A stretch of DNA of 64,000 nucleotides, taken from NCBI RefSeq assembly GCF_003058165.1, contig NZ_QBUC01000001.1, forward strand, positions 406,060-470,059, given 5' to 3'. The notes under the pieces were generated by a model. That model was given only the letters and a program-made list of their open reading frames with translations, searched no databases and was not told where the DNA came from. This document shows positions 9,931-19,710 of this stretch, one piece after another. A program made the translations under genes and the position numbers. Numbering within the stretch: position 1 is the first letter of the stretch; each line of letters opens with the position of its first letter. This DNA comes from Paenisporosarcina sp. OV554 (GTDB taxonomy: Bacteria; Bacillota; Bacilli; Bacillales_A; Planococcaceae).

Positions 9931-11487
9931 TTGGAACATGTTATTGAAATGCTCAATATCCGAAAAGAGTTCGGAAATTTTGTAGCTAATGACAACATTA
10001 CCCTTCAACTAAAAAAAGGTGAAATTCATGCCCTTCTTGGTGAGAATGGTGCAGGAAAATCAACATTAATGAACGTACTCTTTGGACTTTACCAACCAGA
10101 AGGCGGAGAAATCCGTGTTCGAGGACAAGAAGTAAAGATTACAGATCCTAATGTAGCGAATAATCTCGGCATAGGGATGGTTCACCAACATTTTATGTTA
10201 GTTGAAGATTTTTCCGTTACGGAAAATATTATTTTAGGTAGTGAGCCAACAAAAGGCGGTATGATTTCAGTTAAAGCAGCTGCTAAGAAAGTTCAAGAGC
10301 TTTCAGAGCTTTATAATCTGAATGTTGATCCTTACGCAAAAATTGAAGACATTTCCGTTGGTATGCAACAACGCGTAGAAATATTGAAAACATTATATCG
10401 AGGCGCTGAAATTTTAATATTTGATGAGCCTACTGCTTCCTTAACACCTCAAGAAATTACTGAATTAATTCAAATCATGCGTCGTTTAATTGAAGAAGGA
10501 AAATCCATCATTTTGATTACTCATAAATTAAAAGAAATTATGGATGTTTCTGACCGAGTAACTGTCATTCGTAAAGGTAAAGGGATTGGCACTGTTATTA
10601 CATCTGAGACTAATCCGAATGACCTTGCATCTCTCATGGTAGGGCGTCAAGTGGAGTTTAAAACTGTTAAAGGTGTCGCAAATCCAACAACTGATGTATT
10701 AGAAATTAAAGATTTAGTTGTATGTGATTACCGTGGCGTTGAAAAAGTAAAAAGTCTTAACTTACAAGTGCGCAAAGGTGAAATCGTAGGGATTGCTGGA
10801 ATAGATGGCAATGGCCAATCAGAATTAATAGAAGCAATCACTGGTTTACGTAAAGTGAAAAGTGGACAAGTTTTCATGAATGGTCAAGAGATTACAGGTC
10901 AACGACCACGTAAGGTTACTGAATCAGGCGTTGGTCATATACCTCAAGATCGTCATAAGCATGGACTAGTACTTGATTTCCCAGTAGGACACAATATTGC
11001 TTTGCAAACCTATTACTCTAGTCCTAATTCGAAGAATGGCTTCATGGACTATTCAGCGATTTCCAAAAAAGCCAATGAAATTATTCGGAAATATGATGTT
11101 CGAACACAAGGAGATCATGAACCTGCAAGAGCACTATCAGGTGGTAACCAGCAAAAAGCGATTATTGGGCGTGAAATCGATAGAGATCCAGATTTATTAA
11201 TTGCGGCTCTTCCAACACGTGGATTAGACGTAGGAGCAATTGAATTTATTCACCAACGCCTGATTGAGCAACGTGATAAAGGTAAAGCCGTACTATTAAT
11301 TTCTTTTGAATTAGACGAAGTAATGAACGTATCTGACCGCATTGCGGTAATATACGACGGTCAAATCGTCGATACGCTAGATCCTCTTCAGACGAATGAA
11401 CAAGAACTTGGTTTGTTAATGGCGGGCCAAACAAAAAATGGCACGCAGTCGACTCAAGTGAAAGAGGAGGGCAGTACTCATGTCTAA
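9931..11487 (+). CDS. nupO: Nucleoside-type ABC transporter, double ATP-binding protein (NupO-like)
   Basis: This 518-residue protein has two fused ABC ATPase domains, the arrangement of sugar/nucleoside importers (CUT2 and BMP-linked systems). The first half has Walker A GENGAGKSTLMN, signature ISVGMQQRVEILK and Walker B LIFDEPTA. The second half is degenerate at the P-loop (IAGIDGNGQSELIE) and has signature LSGGNQQKAIIGRE. The start is TTG 9931 after AAGGGAGTGA. It overlaps the first permease by 8 bases and should power uptake of the substrate captured by the upstream lipoprotein. The symbol follows B. subtilis NupNOPQ (YufNOPQ) and is by homology. Confidence 0.88.
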   Translation: MEHVIEMLNIRKEFGNFVANDNITLQLKKGEIHALLGENGAGKSTLMNVLFGLYQPEGGEIRVRGQEVKITDPNVANNLGIGMVHQHFMLVEDFSVTENIILGSEPTKGGMISVKAAAKKVQELSELYNLNVDPYAKIEDISVGMQQRVEILKTLYRGAEILIFDEPTASLTPQEITELIQIMRRLIEEGKSIILITHKLKEIMDVSDRVTVIRKGKGIGTVITSETNPNDLASLMVGRQVEFKTVKGVANPTTDVLEIKDLVVCDYRGVEKVKSLNLQVRKGEIVGIAGIDGNGQSELIEAITGLRKVKSGQVFMNGQEITGQRPRKVTESGVGHIPQDRHKHGLVLDFPVGHNIALQTYYSSPNSKNGFMDYSAISKKANEIIRKYDVRTQGDHEPARALSGGNQQKAIIGREIDRDPDLLIAALPTRGLDVGAIEFIHQRLIEQRDKGKAVLLISFELDEVMNVSDRIAVIYDGQIVDTLDPLQTNEQELGLLMAGQTKNGTQSTQVKEEGSTHV

Positions 11488-12529
11488 TCGTTTAGTTAAC
11501 ATTTTAGTACCAGGTGTCTCCGTGATTTTAGGGTTACTGGTTGGAGCAGTTGTTATGATGGTCAGTGGATATGATCCTGTTGAAGGGTACATCGCATTGT
11601 GGAACGGTATCTTTGGTGATGCCTATACTATTGGTGAAACAATTCGTCAAATTACACCTTACATACTAGCTGGGCTAGCGGTTGCTTTTGCTTTTCGCAC
11701 TGGGCTCTTTAATATCGGTGTAGAAGGTCAATTAATCGTAGGTTGGTTTGCGGCAGCATACGTTGGGATTACATTTGATGAGTTGCCAAAAATGATTCAC
11801 TTGCCACTTGCAATAATTGCAGCTGCATTAGCAGGTGCATTATGGGGCTTCATTCCTGGACTATTAAAAGCCAAATTCAAAGTACACGAAGTAATTGTAA
11901 CAATCATGATGAACTACATTGCGCTTCACACATCTAATGCTTTAATAAGAGCAGTTTCTGATGGTGGAGACAATACAGGTGGAATTAATCCAACCGCATC
12001 TCTTCGCTCTGAGTTTTTAGAAAATATGACAGATTTTTCTCGTTTACACTATGGAATTTTAATTGCACTTGCTATGGTACTAGTAATGTGGTTGATTTTA
12101 GAAAAAACAACTCGTGGATTTGAATTGAAAGCAGTAGGGTTAAACCAACATGCTTCAGAATACGCGGGGATGAATGTAAATAAAAATATTATTTTAGCGA
12201 TGGTTATATCTGGGGCATTTGCTGGTCTAGCTGGCGCAATGGAAGCGCTTGGTACGTTTGGATATGCTTCTGTTAAAGGTGGATTTACAGGAATCGGATT
12301 CGACGGTATTGCTGTAGCCCTTCTTGGTGCAAATACACCACTAGGAGTAATATTTGGAGCAACCTTATTTGGCTCACTAAAATATGGAGCAACAAATATG
12401 CCGAACGAAGCAGGTATTCCAGAGGAAATAGTGTCTATTATTATAGCAATTATTATTTTCTTTGTAGCATCTGGTTATGTTATTCGTTTATTGCTAGAGC
12501 GCTTCAGCAAGAAAAAGGAGGCGAAGTAA
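11480..12529 (+). CDS. nupP: Nucleoside-type ABC transporter permease (NupP-like)
   Basis: This is a 349-residue multi-pass inner membrane protein of the branched-chain/ribose-type permease family (BPD_transp_2). It has an N-terminal membrane helix (LVNILVPGVSVILGLLVGA) and the family segment FRTGLFNIGVEGQLIVG. The start ATG 11480 overlaps the ATPase gene by 8 bases after GAGGAGGG. It pairs with the next gene as the second half of a heterodimeric channel. Confidence 0.88.
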   Translation: MSNRLVNILVPGVSVILGLLVGAVVMMVSGYDPVEGYIALWNGIFGDAYTIGETIRQITPYILAGLAVAFAFRTGLFNIGVEGQLIVGWFAAAYVGITFDELPKMIHLPLAIIAAALAGALWGFIPGLLKAKFKVHEVIVTIMMNYIALHTSNALIRAVSDGGDNTGGINPTASLRSEFLENMTDFSRLHYGILIALAMVLVMWLILEKTTRGFELKAVGLNQHASEYAGMNVNKNIILAMVISGAFAGLAGAMEALGTFGYASVKGGFTGIGFDGIAVALLGANTPLGVIFGATLFGSLKYGATNMPNEAGIPEEIVSIIIAIIIFFVASGYVIRLLLERFSKKKEAK

Positions 12530-12530
12530 C

Positions 12531-13490
12531 ATGAGTTTCTTAGAGATACTATATTTCCTTATTCCAGCAGCAATTGCGTATGCAGCACCTCTTATAGTAA
12601 CAGCCATTGGTGGTGTGTTTTCTGAGCGGTCGGGAGTAGTAAACATCGGTTTAGAAGGACTCATGGTAATGGGAGCCTTCATCGGGATTTTATTCAATTT
12701 AACATTTGTTAATGTTTTTGGAGAAAGTACAGAATGGATTGCTCTATTAGCAGCTATGGTTGTTGCAGCACTATTCTCGTTACTACATGCAGTGGCATCC
12801 GTGTCGTTTCGTGCTGATCAAGTTGTATCTGGTGTTGCTATTAACTTATTAGCAGTAGCGCTTTGTTTATTCTTAGTTAAAATGATTTACGATAAAGGTC
12901 AAACTGATTTTGTTCAAGAGCGATTCTTGCGTGACGATATTCCGTTCTTAAAAGATATTCCAATTTTAGGCCCGATGTTTTTCCAGAACGTCTATTGGAC
13001 TTCTGTTTTAGCAATTGGGATTGCTATTCTAGCTTGGGTTGTATTGTATTACACTCCATTCGGTCTTCGCTTACGTGCAGTTGGTGAACATCCAATGGCT
13101 GCAGATACGATGGGGATAAATGTAACACGTATGCGCTATATTGCCGTAATGATTTCAGGTGGTTTAGCAGGAATTGGTGGGGCGATTTATTCTCAGTCAA
13201 TTTCGTTAGACTTTGGTCATTCAACGATTAATGGGCAAGGATTCATGGCTTTAGCAGCAATGATTTTTGGTAAATGGCATCCTCTTGGTGCTATGGGTGC
13301 AGCCGTATTCTTTGGTTTTGCACAAGCATTAAGTATTGTCGGTGGATCATTGCCGTATATTAGTGAAATTCCAAGTGTTTTCTTGTTAATTTTACCTTAT
13401 GTATTAACGATTCTTGCTTTGGCTGGTTTCATAGGAAAAGCAAATGCACCAAAAGCTTTAGGAACTCCATATATAAAAGGGAATCGATAA
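12531..13490 (+). CDS. nupQ: Nucleoside-type ABC transporter permease (NupQ-like)
   Basis: This is a 319-residue permease of the same family as the preceding gene, with the hallmark ERSGVVNIGLEGLMVMGAF segment near the N-terminus and about eight to ten hydrophobic helices. It starts one base after the upstream stop codon, preceded by AAGGAGGCG inside the upstream gene. An intrinsic terminator follows, closing the transporter operon. Confidence 0.88.
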   Translation: MSFLEILYFLIPAAIAYAAPLIVTAIGGVFSERSGVVNIGLEGLMVMGAFIGILFNLTFVNVFGESTEWIALLAAMVVAALFSLLHAVASVSFRADQVVSGVAINLLAVALCLFLVKMIYDKGQTDFVQERFLRDDIPFLKDIPILGPMFFQNVYWTSVLAIGIAILAWVVLYYTPFGLRLRAVGEHPMAADTMGINVTRMRYIAVMISGGLAGIGGAIYSQSISLDFGHSTINGQGFMALAAMIFGKWHPLGAMGAAVFFGFAQALSIVGGSLPYISEIPSVFLLILPYVLTILALAGFIGKANAPKALGTPYIKGNR

Positions 13491-13500
13491 GAATAATAGT

Positions 13501-13533
13501 AAAGGACTAAGCATTTTGCTTAGTCCTTTTTTG
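13501..13533 (+). terminator. Intrinsic terminator after the nucleoside transporter operon
   Basis: AAAGGACTAAGC (13501-13512) pairs with GCTTAGTCCTTT (13518-13529) across a short loop and ends in a T run. Confidence 0.92.
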
Positions 13534-13541
13534 CAGGCAAT

Positions 13542-13571
13542 TTGCAATCATTTACCAGCACCATGTATAGT
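13542..13571 (+). promoter_or_regulatory. Probable sigma-A promoter of the ymfF-ymfH-ymfI operon
   Basis: TTGCAA (13542-13547) and TATAGT (13566-13571) are separated by 18 bases and lie 44 bases before the ymfF start codon. Confidence 0.55.
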
Positions 13572-13614
13572 GAATGTAATGGTATGGCATATTATAGCTA
13601 TAGGAGGAATTTCA

Positions 13615-14907
13615 ATGTTTCAATCCATCGAATTACAACCAGGTATCCATCTACATATTCGACCAACAGATCAATTTAAAACTGTAAACTTCTCATTCAA
13701 ATTCAAACATGAATTAACAAACCAATCTGCTTCTGAACGATCGGTACTTGCAAATGTTTTAGTACACAGCAATGAGCAGTTCCCGTCTAATCCTGCATTC
13801 CGAAGTTATTTAGATGAACTTTATGGCACTATCTTGTATTTAGATTCAAGTAAAAAAGGTAGTAATCATTATATTACATTACTCGCTGAGACAGTAAATG
13901 ATCAATATTTATCTACAGATGGCGTACTCGACCAGGTTCTGAATTTATTACAAACTGTGTTGTTCCGCCCGAATCTTGAACAAGGGAAATTTAAAGATTC
14001 AATAGTTAAGCGGGAAAAAGATTCAGTAATACAACGTATTGAGTCACTATATGATGATAAGACAAGATATGCGCAACAACGCTTAGTGGAATTAATGCGT
14101 CCCAATCACCCAGCTTCTATTGGAGCAAACGGGACAATCGATGCCATCACCGCTATCACAAATGAGTCATTATTTGATGCATATAAGAAAATGCTCGAAG
14201 AGGATGAGTTAGATATTTATGTTGTTGGCGATGTAAATGTTGAAGAAATGACATCTAAACTACAGCAAGCATTTGAATTTAAGGCCCGACAATTAAATCA
14301 AAAAGATCTTCATAAAGATGTAGAACATCCTAAAGTAGAGAAAAATGCGGTGAATGAATATCAAGAAATGAAGCAAGGAAAACTACACATTGGTTATGAA
14401 ACAAATGTAACATTTACTCATCCTGATTTCCCGAAAATGCAAATAACAAACGGTATTTTTGGTGGTTATCCTCATGCGAAATTATTTTTAAATGTTCGTG
14501 AAAAAGAAAGCATGGCTTATTATGTGTCAAGTTCATTCTCCTCAGCCTATGGACTTCTATTTGTATTGGCTGGAATTGATGCAAGTAAACAAGAAAAAGC
14601 GGTTGGATTGATTGATGAGCAATTAGAAGCAATGAAAAAAGGTGAAATTTCACAAAACGAAATTGACCAAACAGTTGCAATGCTTAAAAATCAGTTAAAA
14701 GAAGCGCTAGATTCTGCAAGAGGCCAAATCGAGATTTTCGATCAATATAAAGATTTAGGAGAAGAATTTACAGTAGATTCTTGGGTAGCCAAATGGGCGA
14801 CCGTTACAAAAGATGATATTCAAGAAATGGCGAAGTCAATCAATAAACAACTTGTTTATTTCTTGTCTGGTAAGGAGGAAATGTCACATGAAGGAGCTTC
14901 ACTTTAA
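13615..14907 (+). CDS. ymfF: M16 peptidase-like protein YmfF, non-catalytic partner
   Basis: This 430-residue protein has the M16 (pitrilysin/processing peptidase) fold but lacks the zinc-binding HxxEH motif. The corresponding N-terminal region reads NVLVHSNEQFPSNPAF. The next gene encodes a full-motif M16 protein, so the two probably form one active heterodimer, as known for M16 pairs. ATG 13615 is chosen because TAGGAGGAA lies 7-8 bases upstream. Longer in-frame readings start inside the preceding terminator. The gene overlaps ymfH by 20 bases. Confidence 0.85.
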   Translation: MFQSIELQPGIHLHIRPTDQFKTVNFSFKFKHELTNQSASERSVLANVLVHSNEQFPSNPAFRSYLDELYGTILYLDSSKKGSNHYITLLAETVNDQYLSTDGVLDQVLNLLQTVLFRPNLEQGKFKDSIVKREKDSVIQRIESLYDDKTRYAQQRLVELMRPNHPASIGANGTIDAITAITNESLFDAYKKMLEEDELDIYVVGDVNVEEMTSKLQQAFEFKARQLNQKDLHKDVEHPKVEKNAVNEYQEMKQGKLHIGYETNVTFTHPDFPKMQITNGIFGGYPHAKLFLNVREKESMAYYVSSSFSSAYGLLFVLAGIDASKQEKAVGLIDEQLEAMKKGEISQNEIDQTVAMLKNQLKEALDSARGQIEIFDQYKDLGEEFTVDSWVAKWATVTKDDIQEMAKSINKQLVYFLSGKEEMSHEGASL

Positions 14908-16192
14908 ACAATTAGACGAAAAATTATTCCATGAAAAAATGGATAATGGCTTAGATGTCTACATTTTACCGAAAAAAGGATTCTCTAAAACATTTGTTAC
15001 TTTTACAACAAAATACGGTTCTATAGACAGTAAATTTGTTCCTCTCGGAGAATCTGAAGAAATAACAGTACCCGACGGAATTGCACATTTTCTTGAGCAT
15101 AAAATGTTTGAAAAGGAAGATGGCGACGTTTTTCAAAAGTTTAGTGGCTATGGTGCTTCCGCCAATGCATTCACTTCGTTTACGCGAACGGCTTACTTAT
15201 TTTCTGCAACGGACCATTTATATGAAAATACAGAAACATTATTAAATTTTGTGCAAGAACCGTACTTTACTCAAGCTACAGTGGAAAAAGAAAAAGGGAT
15301 TATTGGTCAAGAAATCACGATGTATGATGATCAACCGGATTGGCGTTTATATTTTGGAACAATTGAAAATATGTACAAAGATCATCCTGTAAAGATTGAT
15401 ATTGCGGGTACTATCGAATCGATTGATGCCATTACTGCAGAACATTTGTATACATGTTACGAAACATTTTACCATCCATCAAACATGTTATTATTTGTGG
15501 TAGGTGCCGTAAATCCTGAAGAGATGATGACATATATTCGAGAACACCAAAATAAAAAAGAATTTGCAGAATTCAAACCAATTAAACGTTCATTCCCAAA
15601 TGAACCGTTAGAAGTAGCAAAACAAGAAAATAAATTGTTTATGGACGTTCAAAAGCCAAAAGTATATGTAGGGTTAAAAGCGAAAGAAACTTCAATACAA
15701 GGCGATGCTATGATGAAGCATGAAATGGGAATACAACTCGCATTGGAATTGATTTTTGGACGTTCTTCAGATTTCTATGTGCAAGCATATGAAAAGGGCT
15801 GGATAGATGAATCATATGCTTTTGATTTCACACTCGAAAAAGGGTATGGATTTGCTATCATTGGTTCAGATACATCTAAACCAAAAGAATTAGTAGAAGC
15901 AATCAAAAAAGAATTGAAAAAAGTAGAAGAAAAATGGCCTTTCGGACAATCAGATTTAGATCGTGTTCGAAAGAAAAAAATTGGTTATTTCCTCCGGGCC
16001 TTGAATTCGGTTGAATATATTGCGAATCAATTTACACGCTATGCTTTTAATGACATGGATTTATTCGACGCAGTGCCTGCATTAGAGCAAATAACTGTTG
16101 CAGATTTGCAAAATGCTTTTGCTTCGATTCAAGGAGAAAATCAGCAGACAGTCTTTTCAGTTCTTCCTAAGAAAGAGCAAGAAACATCATGA
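14888..16192 (+). CDS. ymfH: M16 zinc metallopeptidase YmfH
   Basis: This is a 434-residue M16-family peptidase, the probable catalytic subunit with YmfF. The inverted zinc motif HFLEH is seen near residue 69, followed by the downstream glutamate in the KEKGIIGQEITMY segment that completes the metal site. ATG 14888 follows AAGGAGGAA and lies within the end of ymfF. It ends in an ATGA overlap with the next gene. The substrate is unknown; clusters of this kind in other Firmicutes are linked to peptide processing. Confidence 0.88.
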   Translation: MKELHFKQLDEKLFHEKMDNGLDVYILPKKGFSKTFVTFTTKYGSIDSKFVPLGESEEITVPDGIAHFLEHKMFEKEDGDVFQKFSGYGASANAFTSFTRTAYLFSATDHLYENTETLLNFVQEPYFTQATVEKEKGIIGQEITMYDDQPDWRLYFGTIENMYKDHPVKIDIAGTIESIDAITAEHLYTCYETFYHPSNMLLFVVGAVNPEEMMTYIREHQNKKEFAEFKPIKRSFPNEPLEVAKQENKLFMDVQKPKVYVGLKAKETSIQGDAMMKHEMGIQLALELIFGRSSDFYVQAYEKGWIDESYAFDFTLEKGYGFAIIGSDTSKPKELVEAIKKELKKVEEKWPFGQSDLDRVRKKKIGYFLRALNSVEYIANQFTRYAFNDMDLFDAVPALEQITVADLQNAFASIQGENQQTVFSVLPKKEQETS

Positions 16193-16917
16193 AGAAATTT
16201 GCCTGCATTTTTGGGGCATCAGGTGAGATAGGGCAAGCCATAGCTCTTGAGATGTCTAAACAGGGCTGGAGTTTATATTTGCATTTTAATGAAAATAAAC
16301 AAGCAATGGAAAACTTACAGACAAATCTTCAAAATCTTTATCCGAGCCAAGAACACCATATTATTCAAGCAAACCTTGGGGATTTAGATTCAGTAAATAA
16401 TATTTTCACACAGCTTTTTGAAGTTCAAGCAATTGTATTTGCTTCCGGGCAAGCACTTTATCAATTGCTTGAAGATACTTCCTCACAAGACATGGAACTA
16501 GTATGGAGAACCCACGTCCAGTCACCCATGTCAATAATAGGTAAGCTAGCACCTAAATTAAGAAGGTTTACTACATCCTACATTGTCATTATTGGATCGA
16601 TTTGGGGTGAAACAGGTGCAGCTGGTGAGACGGTCTATTCAGCAGTTAAAGGTGCGCAACATGCATTTGTAAAGGCATATGCAAAAGAATCGGGTCCATC
16701 AGGAGTTCGTGTTAATGCAATTGCTCCTGGCTTTATTGACACAAAAATGAATAGATCTCTAGATGATGAAGAAAGACAGGTCATTGAACAGGATATTCCA
16801 CTTAATAAGATTGGAAAACCGCAAGACGTGGCAAATCTTGTGTCTTTTTTAACTAGTGGAAATGGGGATTATATTACAGGTCAAGTATTACGTGTTAATG
16901 GTGGATGGTACATATAA
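16189..16917 (+). CDS. ymfI: Short-chain dehydrogenase/reductase YmfI
   Basis: This is a 242-residue SDR enzyme with the NAD(P) motif GASGEIG near the N-terminus. The catalytic serine lies in IIGSIWGE, the YxxxK pair in YSAVKGA, and the typical tail ends LRVNGGWYI. It overlaps ymfH by 4 bases (ATGA), so translation is coupled to the peptidase pair. FabG-like specificity is possible but not demonstrated. Confidence 0.87.
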   Translation: MKKFACIFGASGEIGQAIALEMSKQGWSLYLHFNENKQAMENLQTNLQNLYPSQEHHIIQANLGDLDSVNNIFTQLFEVQAIVFASGQALYQLLEDTSSQDMELVWRTHVQSPMSIIGKLAPKLRRFTTSYIVIIGSIWGETGAAGETVYSAVKGAQHAFVKAYAKESGPSGVRVNAIAPGFIDTKMNRSLDDEERQVIEQDIPLNKIGKPQDVANLVSFLTSGNGDYITGQVLRVNGGWYI

Positions 16918-16961
16918 ATTCTCTTTTTTGCACATACTGAATGTGAAAAGGAGGAATAAAC

Positions 16962-17219
16962 ATGGCCTTACTTGAAAATTGGCAAAAATGGACAAGCTTT
17001 TTAGGAGCAAATGTAATGAACGCCGAATCAACTGGGATGTCTAAAAAAGCCATCCAATCCACAGCGTATGAAATTGGTGATTATTTGGCTAAAAATGTGG
17101 ATCCAAAGAATGAACAAGAGCGTGTCCTGTCTGATTTGTGGTCAGTTGCTTCAGAAGATGAACAACATGCACTTGCAAACATGGTTGTAAAGTTAGTTCA
17201 GCAGAAAAAAGTGCAGTAA
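16962..17219 (+). CDS. ymfJ: DUF3243 protein YmfJ
   Basis: This is a small soluble helical protein of 85 residues matching the DUF3243/YmfJ family by length, composition (KNVDPKNEQERVLSDLW) and position between ymfI and ymfK. AAAGGAGGAA precedes ATG 16962. Its function is not known. Confidence 0.85.
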   Translation: MALLENWQKWTSFLGANVMNAESTGMSKKAIQSTAYEIGDYLAKNVDPKNEQERVLSDLWSVASEDEQHALANMVVKLVQQKKVQ

Positions 17220-17220
17220 A

Positions 17221-17255
17221 AGAAAAGAAGGACATTGTTCCTTCTTTTCTTTTTT
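17221..17255 (+). terminator. Intrinsic terminator after ymfJ
   Basis: AGAAAAGAAGGA pairs with TCCTTCTTTTCT across a six-base loop and is followed by a T run. Confidence 0.88.
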
Positions 17256-17390
17256 CCTTTTCTTACGTACACAAATCAGATATGATAGAACCTAGAGCAT
17301 TTTAAAACGTCATATTATAGAATGGCGACTTGAAAGTCTTAAAATAAAGACTTGCTCTGTTAAAAAGATAGACAGAAAGGTCGTTACAAT

Positions 17391-18188
17391 ATGCGCGAAT
17401 GGTATTTTGAATACGAAATACAAAAAAATCGACCAGGATTACTCGGAGACATTGCCTCATTACTAGGAATGCTTCGTGTGAATATCGTTACGATTAACGG
17501 TGTGGACCAGGGAAGACGAGGGATGTTACTTCGTGCAGAAGATGATGAGCAGATTGAACGTTTTGAATTAATTGTTTCTACGATGGATACTATTCGTGTA
17601 ACTAAATTCCGAGAACCTAAATTACGTGATATTTTAGCAATTAGACACGGACGATACATACAGAGAGATGTCGATGATCGCAAAACATTCCGTTTTGTTC
17701 GGGATGAGTTAGGTCTTTTGGTTGATTTCATGGCAGAATTGTTTAAACAAGAAGGACACAAATTAATCGGGATTCGTGGGATGCCTCGTGTAGGGAAAAC
17801 AGAATCAGTTGTTGCAGCTAGTGTTAGTGCGAATAAAAAATGGGTGTTTTTATCTTCGACCATGATTAAACAGACTGTAAGAAGTCGGTTAGCAGGAGAC
17901 GAATTTAGCGATAACAATATTTTTATTTTAGATGGAATTGTTACAAAACAATCAACAGATGAACGTCATTTACAATTAGTACGTGAAATGATGCGTCTTC
18001 CTTCAATTAAGGTTGTAGAACATCCAGACATGTTTATTCAACAGTCGGATTACACAATTGAAGACTTTGACTATATTATTGAACTGAGACATGAACCAGA
18101 TGAAGTAATTACGTATGAAATGATGGAAAAAAACCAGATGATGTCTGAAAGAGGTAGTTTTGATGGCTTCGGTGGTTTTAATTTTTAA
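17391..18188 (+). CDS. ymfK: DUF3388 protein YmfK
   Basis: This is a 265-residue protein of the DUF3388/YmfK family, in its conserved place before rodZ. An N-terminal ACT-like segment (EYEIQKNRPGLLGDIASLLG) suggests a small-molecule-sensing fold. A central stretch contains GMPRVGKTESVVAAS, which resembles a P-loop. The start is ATG 17391 with AGAAAGG upstream, and a TATGAT at 17281-17286 is a possible -10 box. The function is unknown. Confidence 0.82.
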   Translation: MREWYFEYEIQKNRPGLLGDIASLLGMLRVNIVTINGVDQGRRGMLLRAEDDEQIERFELIVSTMDTIRVTKFREPKLRDILAIRHGRYIQRDVDDRKTFRFVRDELGLLVDFMAELFKQEGHKLIGIRGMPRVGKTESVVAASVSANKKWVFLSSTMIKQTVRSRLAGDEFSDNNIFILDGIVTKQSTDERHLQLVREMMRLPSIKVVEHPDMFIQQSDYTIEDFDYIIELRHEPDEVITYEMMEKNQMMSERGSFDGFGGFNF

Positions 18189-18204
18189 CAGGCAGGTGTT
18201 TTAG

Positions 18205-19068
18205 TTGACTGAATTAGCAACTCGTCTGAAAGAGGCGAGAACGGCAAAAGGATATAGTTTAGACGACTTACAAGAAATTACGAAAATTCAAAAACGTTAT
18301 CTGGCCGGTATCGAAGAGGGCAACTACAGCATGATGCCTGGTCCGTTTTATGTTCGTGCATTTATTAAGCAATACGCTGATGCAGTTGGTTTAGATTCAG
18401 ATGAATTGCTAGAGTCATATAAACAAGAAGTACCCTCTTCTACCACAGAAGAAGTACGACATAGTATTACATCTTCACCTTCAAGAAGTAGATCCTTATC
18501 TAAATCTTCGAACCAATTAGGCGATATTTTCCCAATGATCGTTGTTGCTTTATTTATTATTATTGGTATCGTGATTTTTTGGGTCTTCTATCAAAATATA
18601 GCGAATAAACCAGATCCAGCTGCAAGTGATACTGAACAACCAGTATCACTTGACGAGCCTGAAACAAAAGGTGAGACTTCGTCTCCAGACGATTCTGAAA
18701 AAGAAGAAACTGCAGAAGAAGAAATTCTTGTAGAAGAAACAAAGCAAACGATTGAAATGGGAACAATTGATGGTGAAACAACGAATTATTCACTTTCAGG
18801 ATCGGATACAAAGTCATTGAAAATCGTCGCTCGTGGTAGAGCTTGGGTCGGTGTTCAGAATCAATCAGGAGTAGAATTGCTCGGTCGTGAATTAGCAGAA
18901 GGTGAAACGGTTACACTAGATTTAAGTGATGCTCAAACTGCTCGTATTCGAGTTGGTGCAGCACCTCAAATAGATGTGTTTATTAATGATGAAAAAGTCG
19001 AGTATGGAACACCACCTACTGACAGAGTTACTCAAAATATGATGATTCAATTTACTAAACCGCAATAG
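18205..19068 (+). CDS. rodZ: Cell-shape protein RodZ-like (YmfM)
   Basis: RodZ-type membrane proteins link MreB filaments to the wall-synthesis machinery. The 287 residues contain an N-terminal helix-turn-helix of the HTH_25 type (about residues 4-70). A serine-rich linker follows, then one membrane span near residues 110-135 (MIVVALFIIIGIVIFWVFY), an acidic glutamate-rich spacer and an extracytoplasmic DUF4115-like beta domain. The start is TTG 18205, following GGCAGGTG. It lies upstream of pgsA as in B. subtilis. Confidence 0.86.
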   Translation: MTELATRLKEARTAKGYSLDDLQEITKIQKRYLAGIEEGNYSMMPGPFYVRAFIKQYADAVGLDSDELLESYKQEVPSSTTEEVRHSITSSPSRSRSLSKSSNQLGDIFPMIVVALFIIIGIVIFWVFYQNIANKPDPAASDTEQPVSLDEPETKGETSSPDDSEKEETAEEEILVEETKQTIEMGTIDGETTNYSLSGSDTKSLKIVARGRAWVGVQNQSGVELLGRELAEGETVTLDLSDAQTARIRVGAAPQIDVFINDEKVEYGTPPTDRVTQNMMIQFTKPQ

Positions 19069-19094
19069 TCATCTCTAACAAGATGGCTATTTTC
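19064..19094 (+). terminator. Weak terminator or attenuator between rodZ and pgsA
   Basis: AATAGTCATCT pairs with AGATGGCTATT around a six-base loop; the hairpin includes the rodZ stop codon, and only a short T stretch follows. Confidence 0.55.
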
Positions 19095-19117
19095 TTTGAA
19101 TCGAAAGGAGAAAAATA

Positions 19118-19696
19118 ATGAATATACCAAATCAAATTACAGTTTCACGAATTATCATGATCCCAATATTTGTCATTTTTATGCTTGTTGACTTTGACTG
19201 GAAAGAGGTTACATTTTTAGGAGCTACTTTACCGGTTGAACACGTGATTGGAGCAATTATCTTTATTTTTGCAGCAGTGACTGACTTTATCGATGGTTAT
19301 TATGCACGTAAACATAATTTAGTTACCAACATGGGTAAATTTTTAGATCCACTTGCTGATAAATTATTAGTTTCTGCTGCTCTTATTATTTTAGTTGAGC
19401 TAGGGTTTGCTCCTACATGGGTTGTAATTTTAATTATTAGTCGTGAATTCGCAGTGACAGGACTTCGTTTAATTTTAGCCGACGAAGGAGAAGTTGTTGC
19501 AGCGAAGCAACTTGGGAAAATTAAAATGTGGACGCAAATTATCGCGATTTCTGCTTTGCTACTACATAATATCGTTTTCGAAATGTTCTCTATTCCTTTC
19601 GCTACCATTATGTTGTATGTATCGTTATTCTTTACAGTCTGGTCTGGCTGGGATTATTTCTATGCGAACCGACGTGTTTTACTTGATTCAAAATAG
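19118..19696 (+). CDS. pgsA: CDP-diacylglycerol-glycerol-3-phosphate 3-phosphatidyltransferase
   Basis: PgsA makes phosphatidylglycerol phosphate, the precursor of the main anionic membrane lipid. The 192-residue membrane protein contains the complete CDP-alcohol phosphotransferase signature. DG is followed by AR, G, D and D at the expected spacing in the segment beginning DGYYARKHN and ending GKFLDPLADK. Hydrophobic helices surround it. AAAGGAG precedes ATG 19118. The gene lies between rodZ and cinA as in relatives. Confidence 0.95.
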   Translation: MNIPNQITVSRIIMIPIFVIFMLVDFDWKEVTFLGATLPVEHVIGAIIFIFAAVTDFIDGYYARKHNLVTNMGKFLDPLADKLLVSAALIILVELGFAPTWVVILIISREFAVTGLRLILADEGEVVAAKQLGKIKMWTQIIAISALLLHNIVFEMFSIPFATIMLYVSLFFTVWSGWDYFYANRRVLLDSK

Positions 19697-19710
19697 GGGT
19701 GTGATTATTC

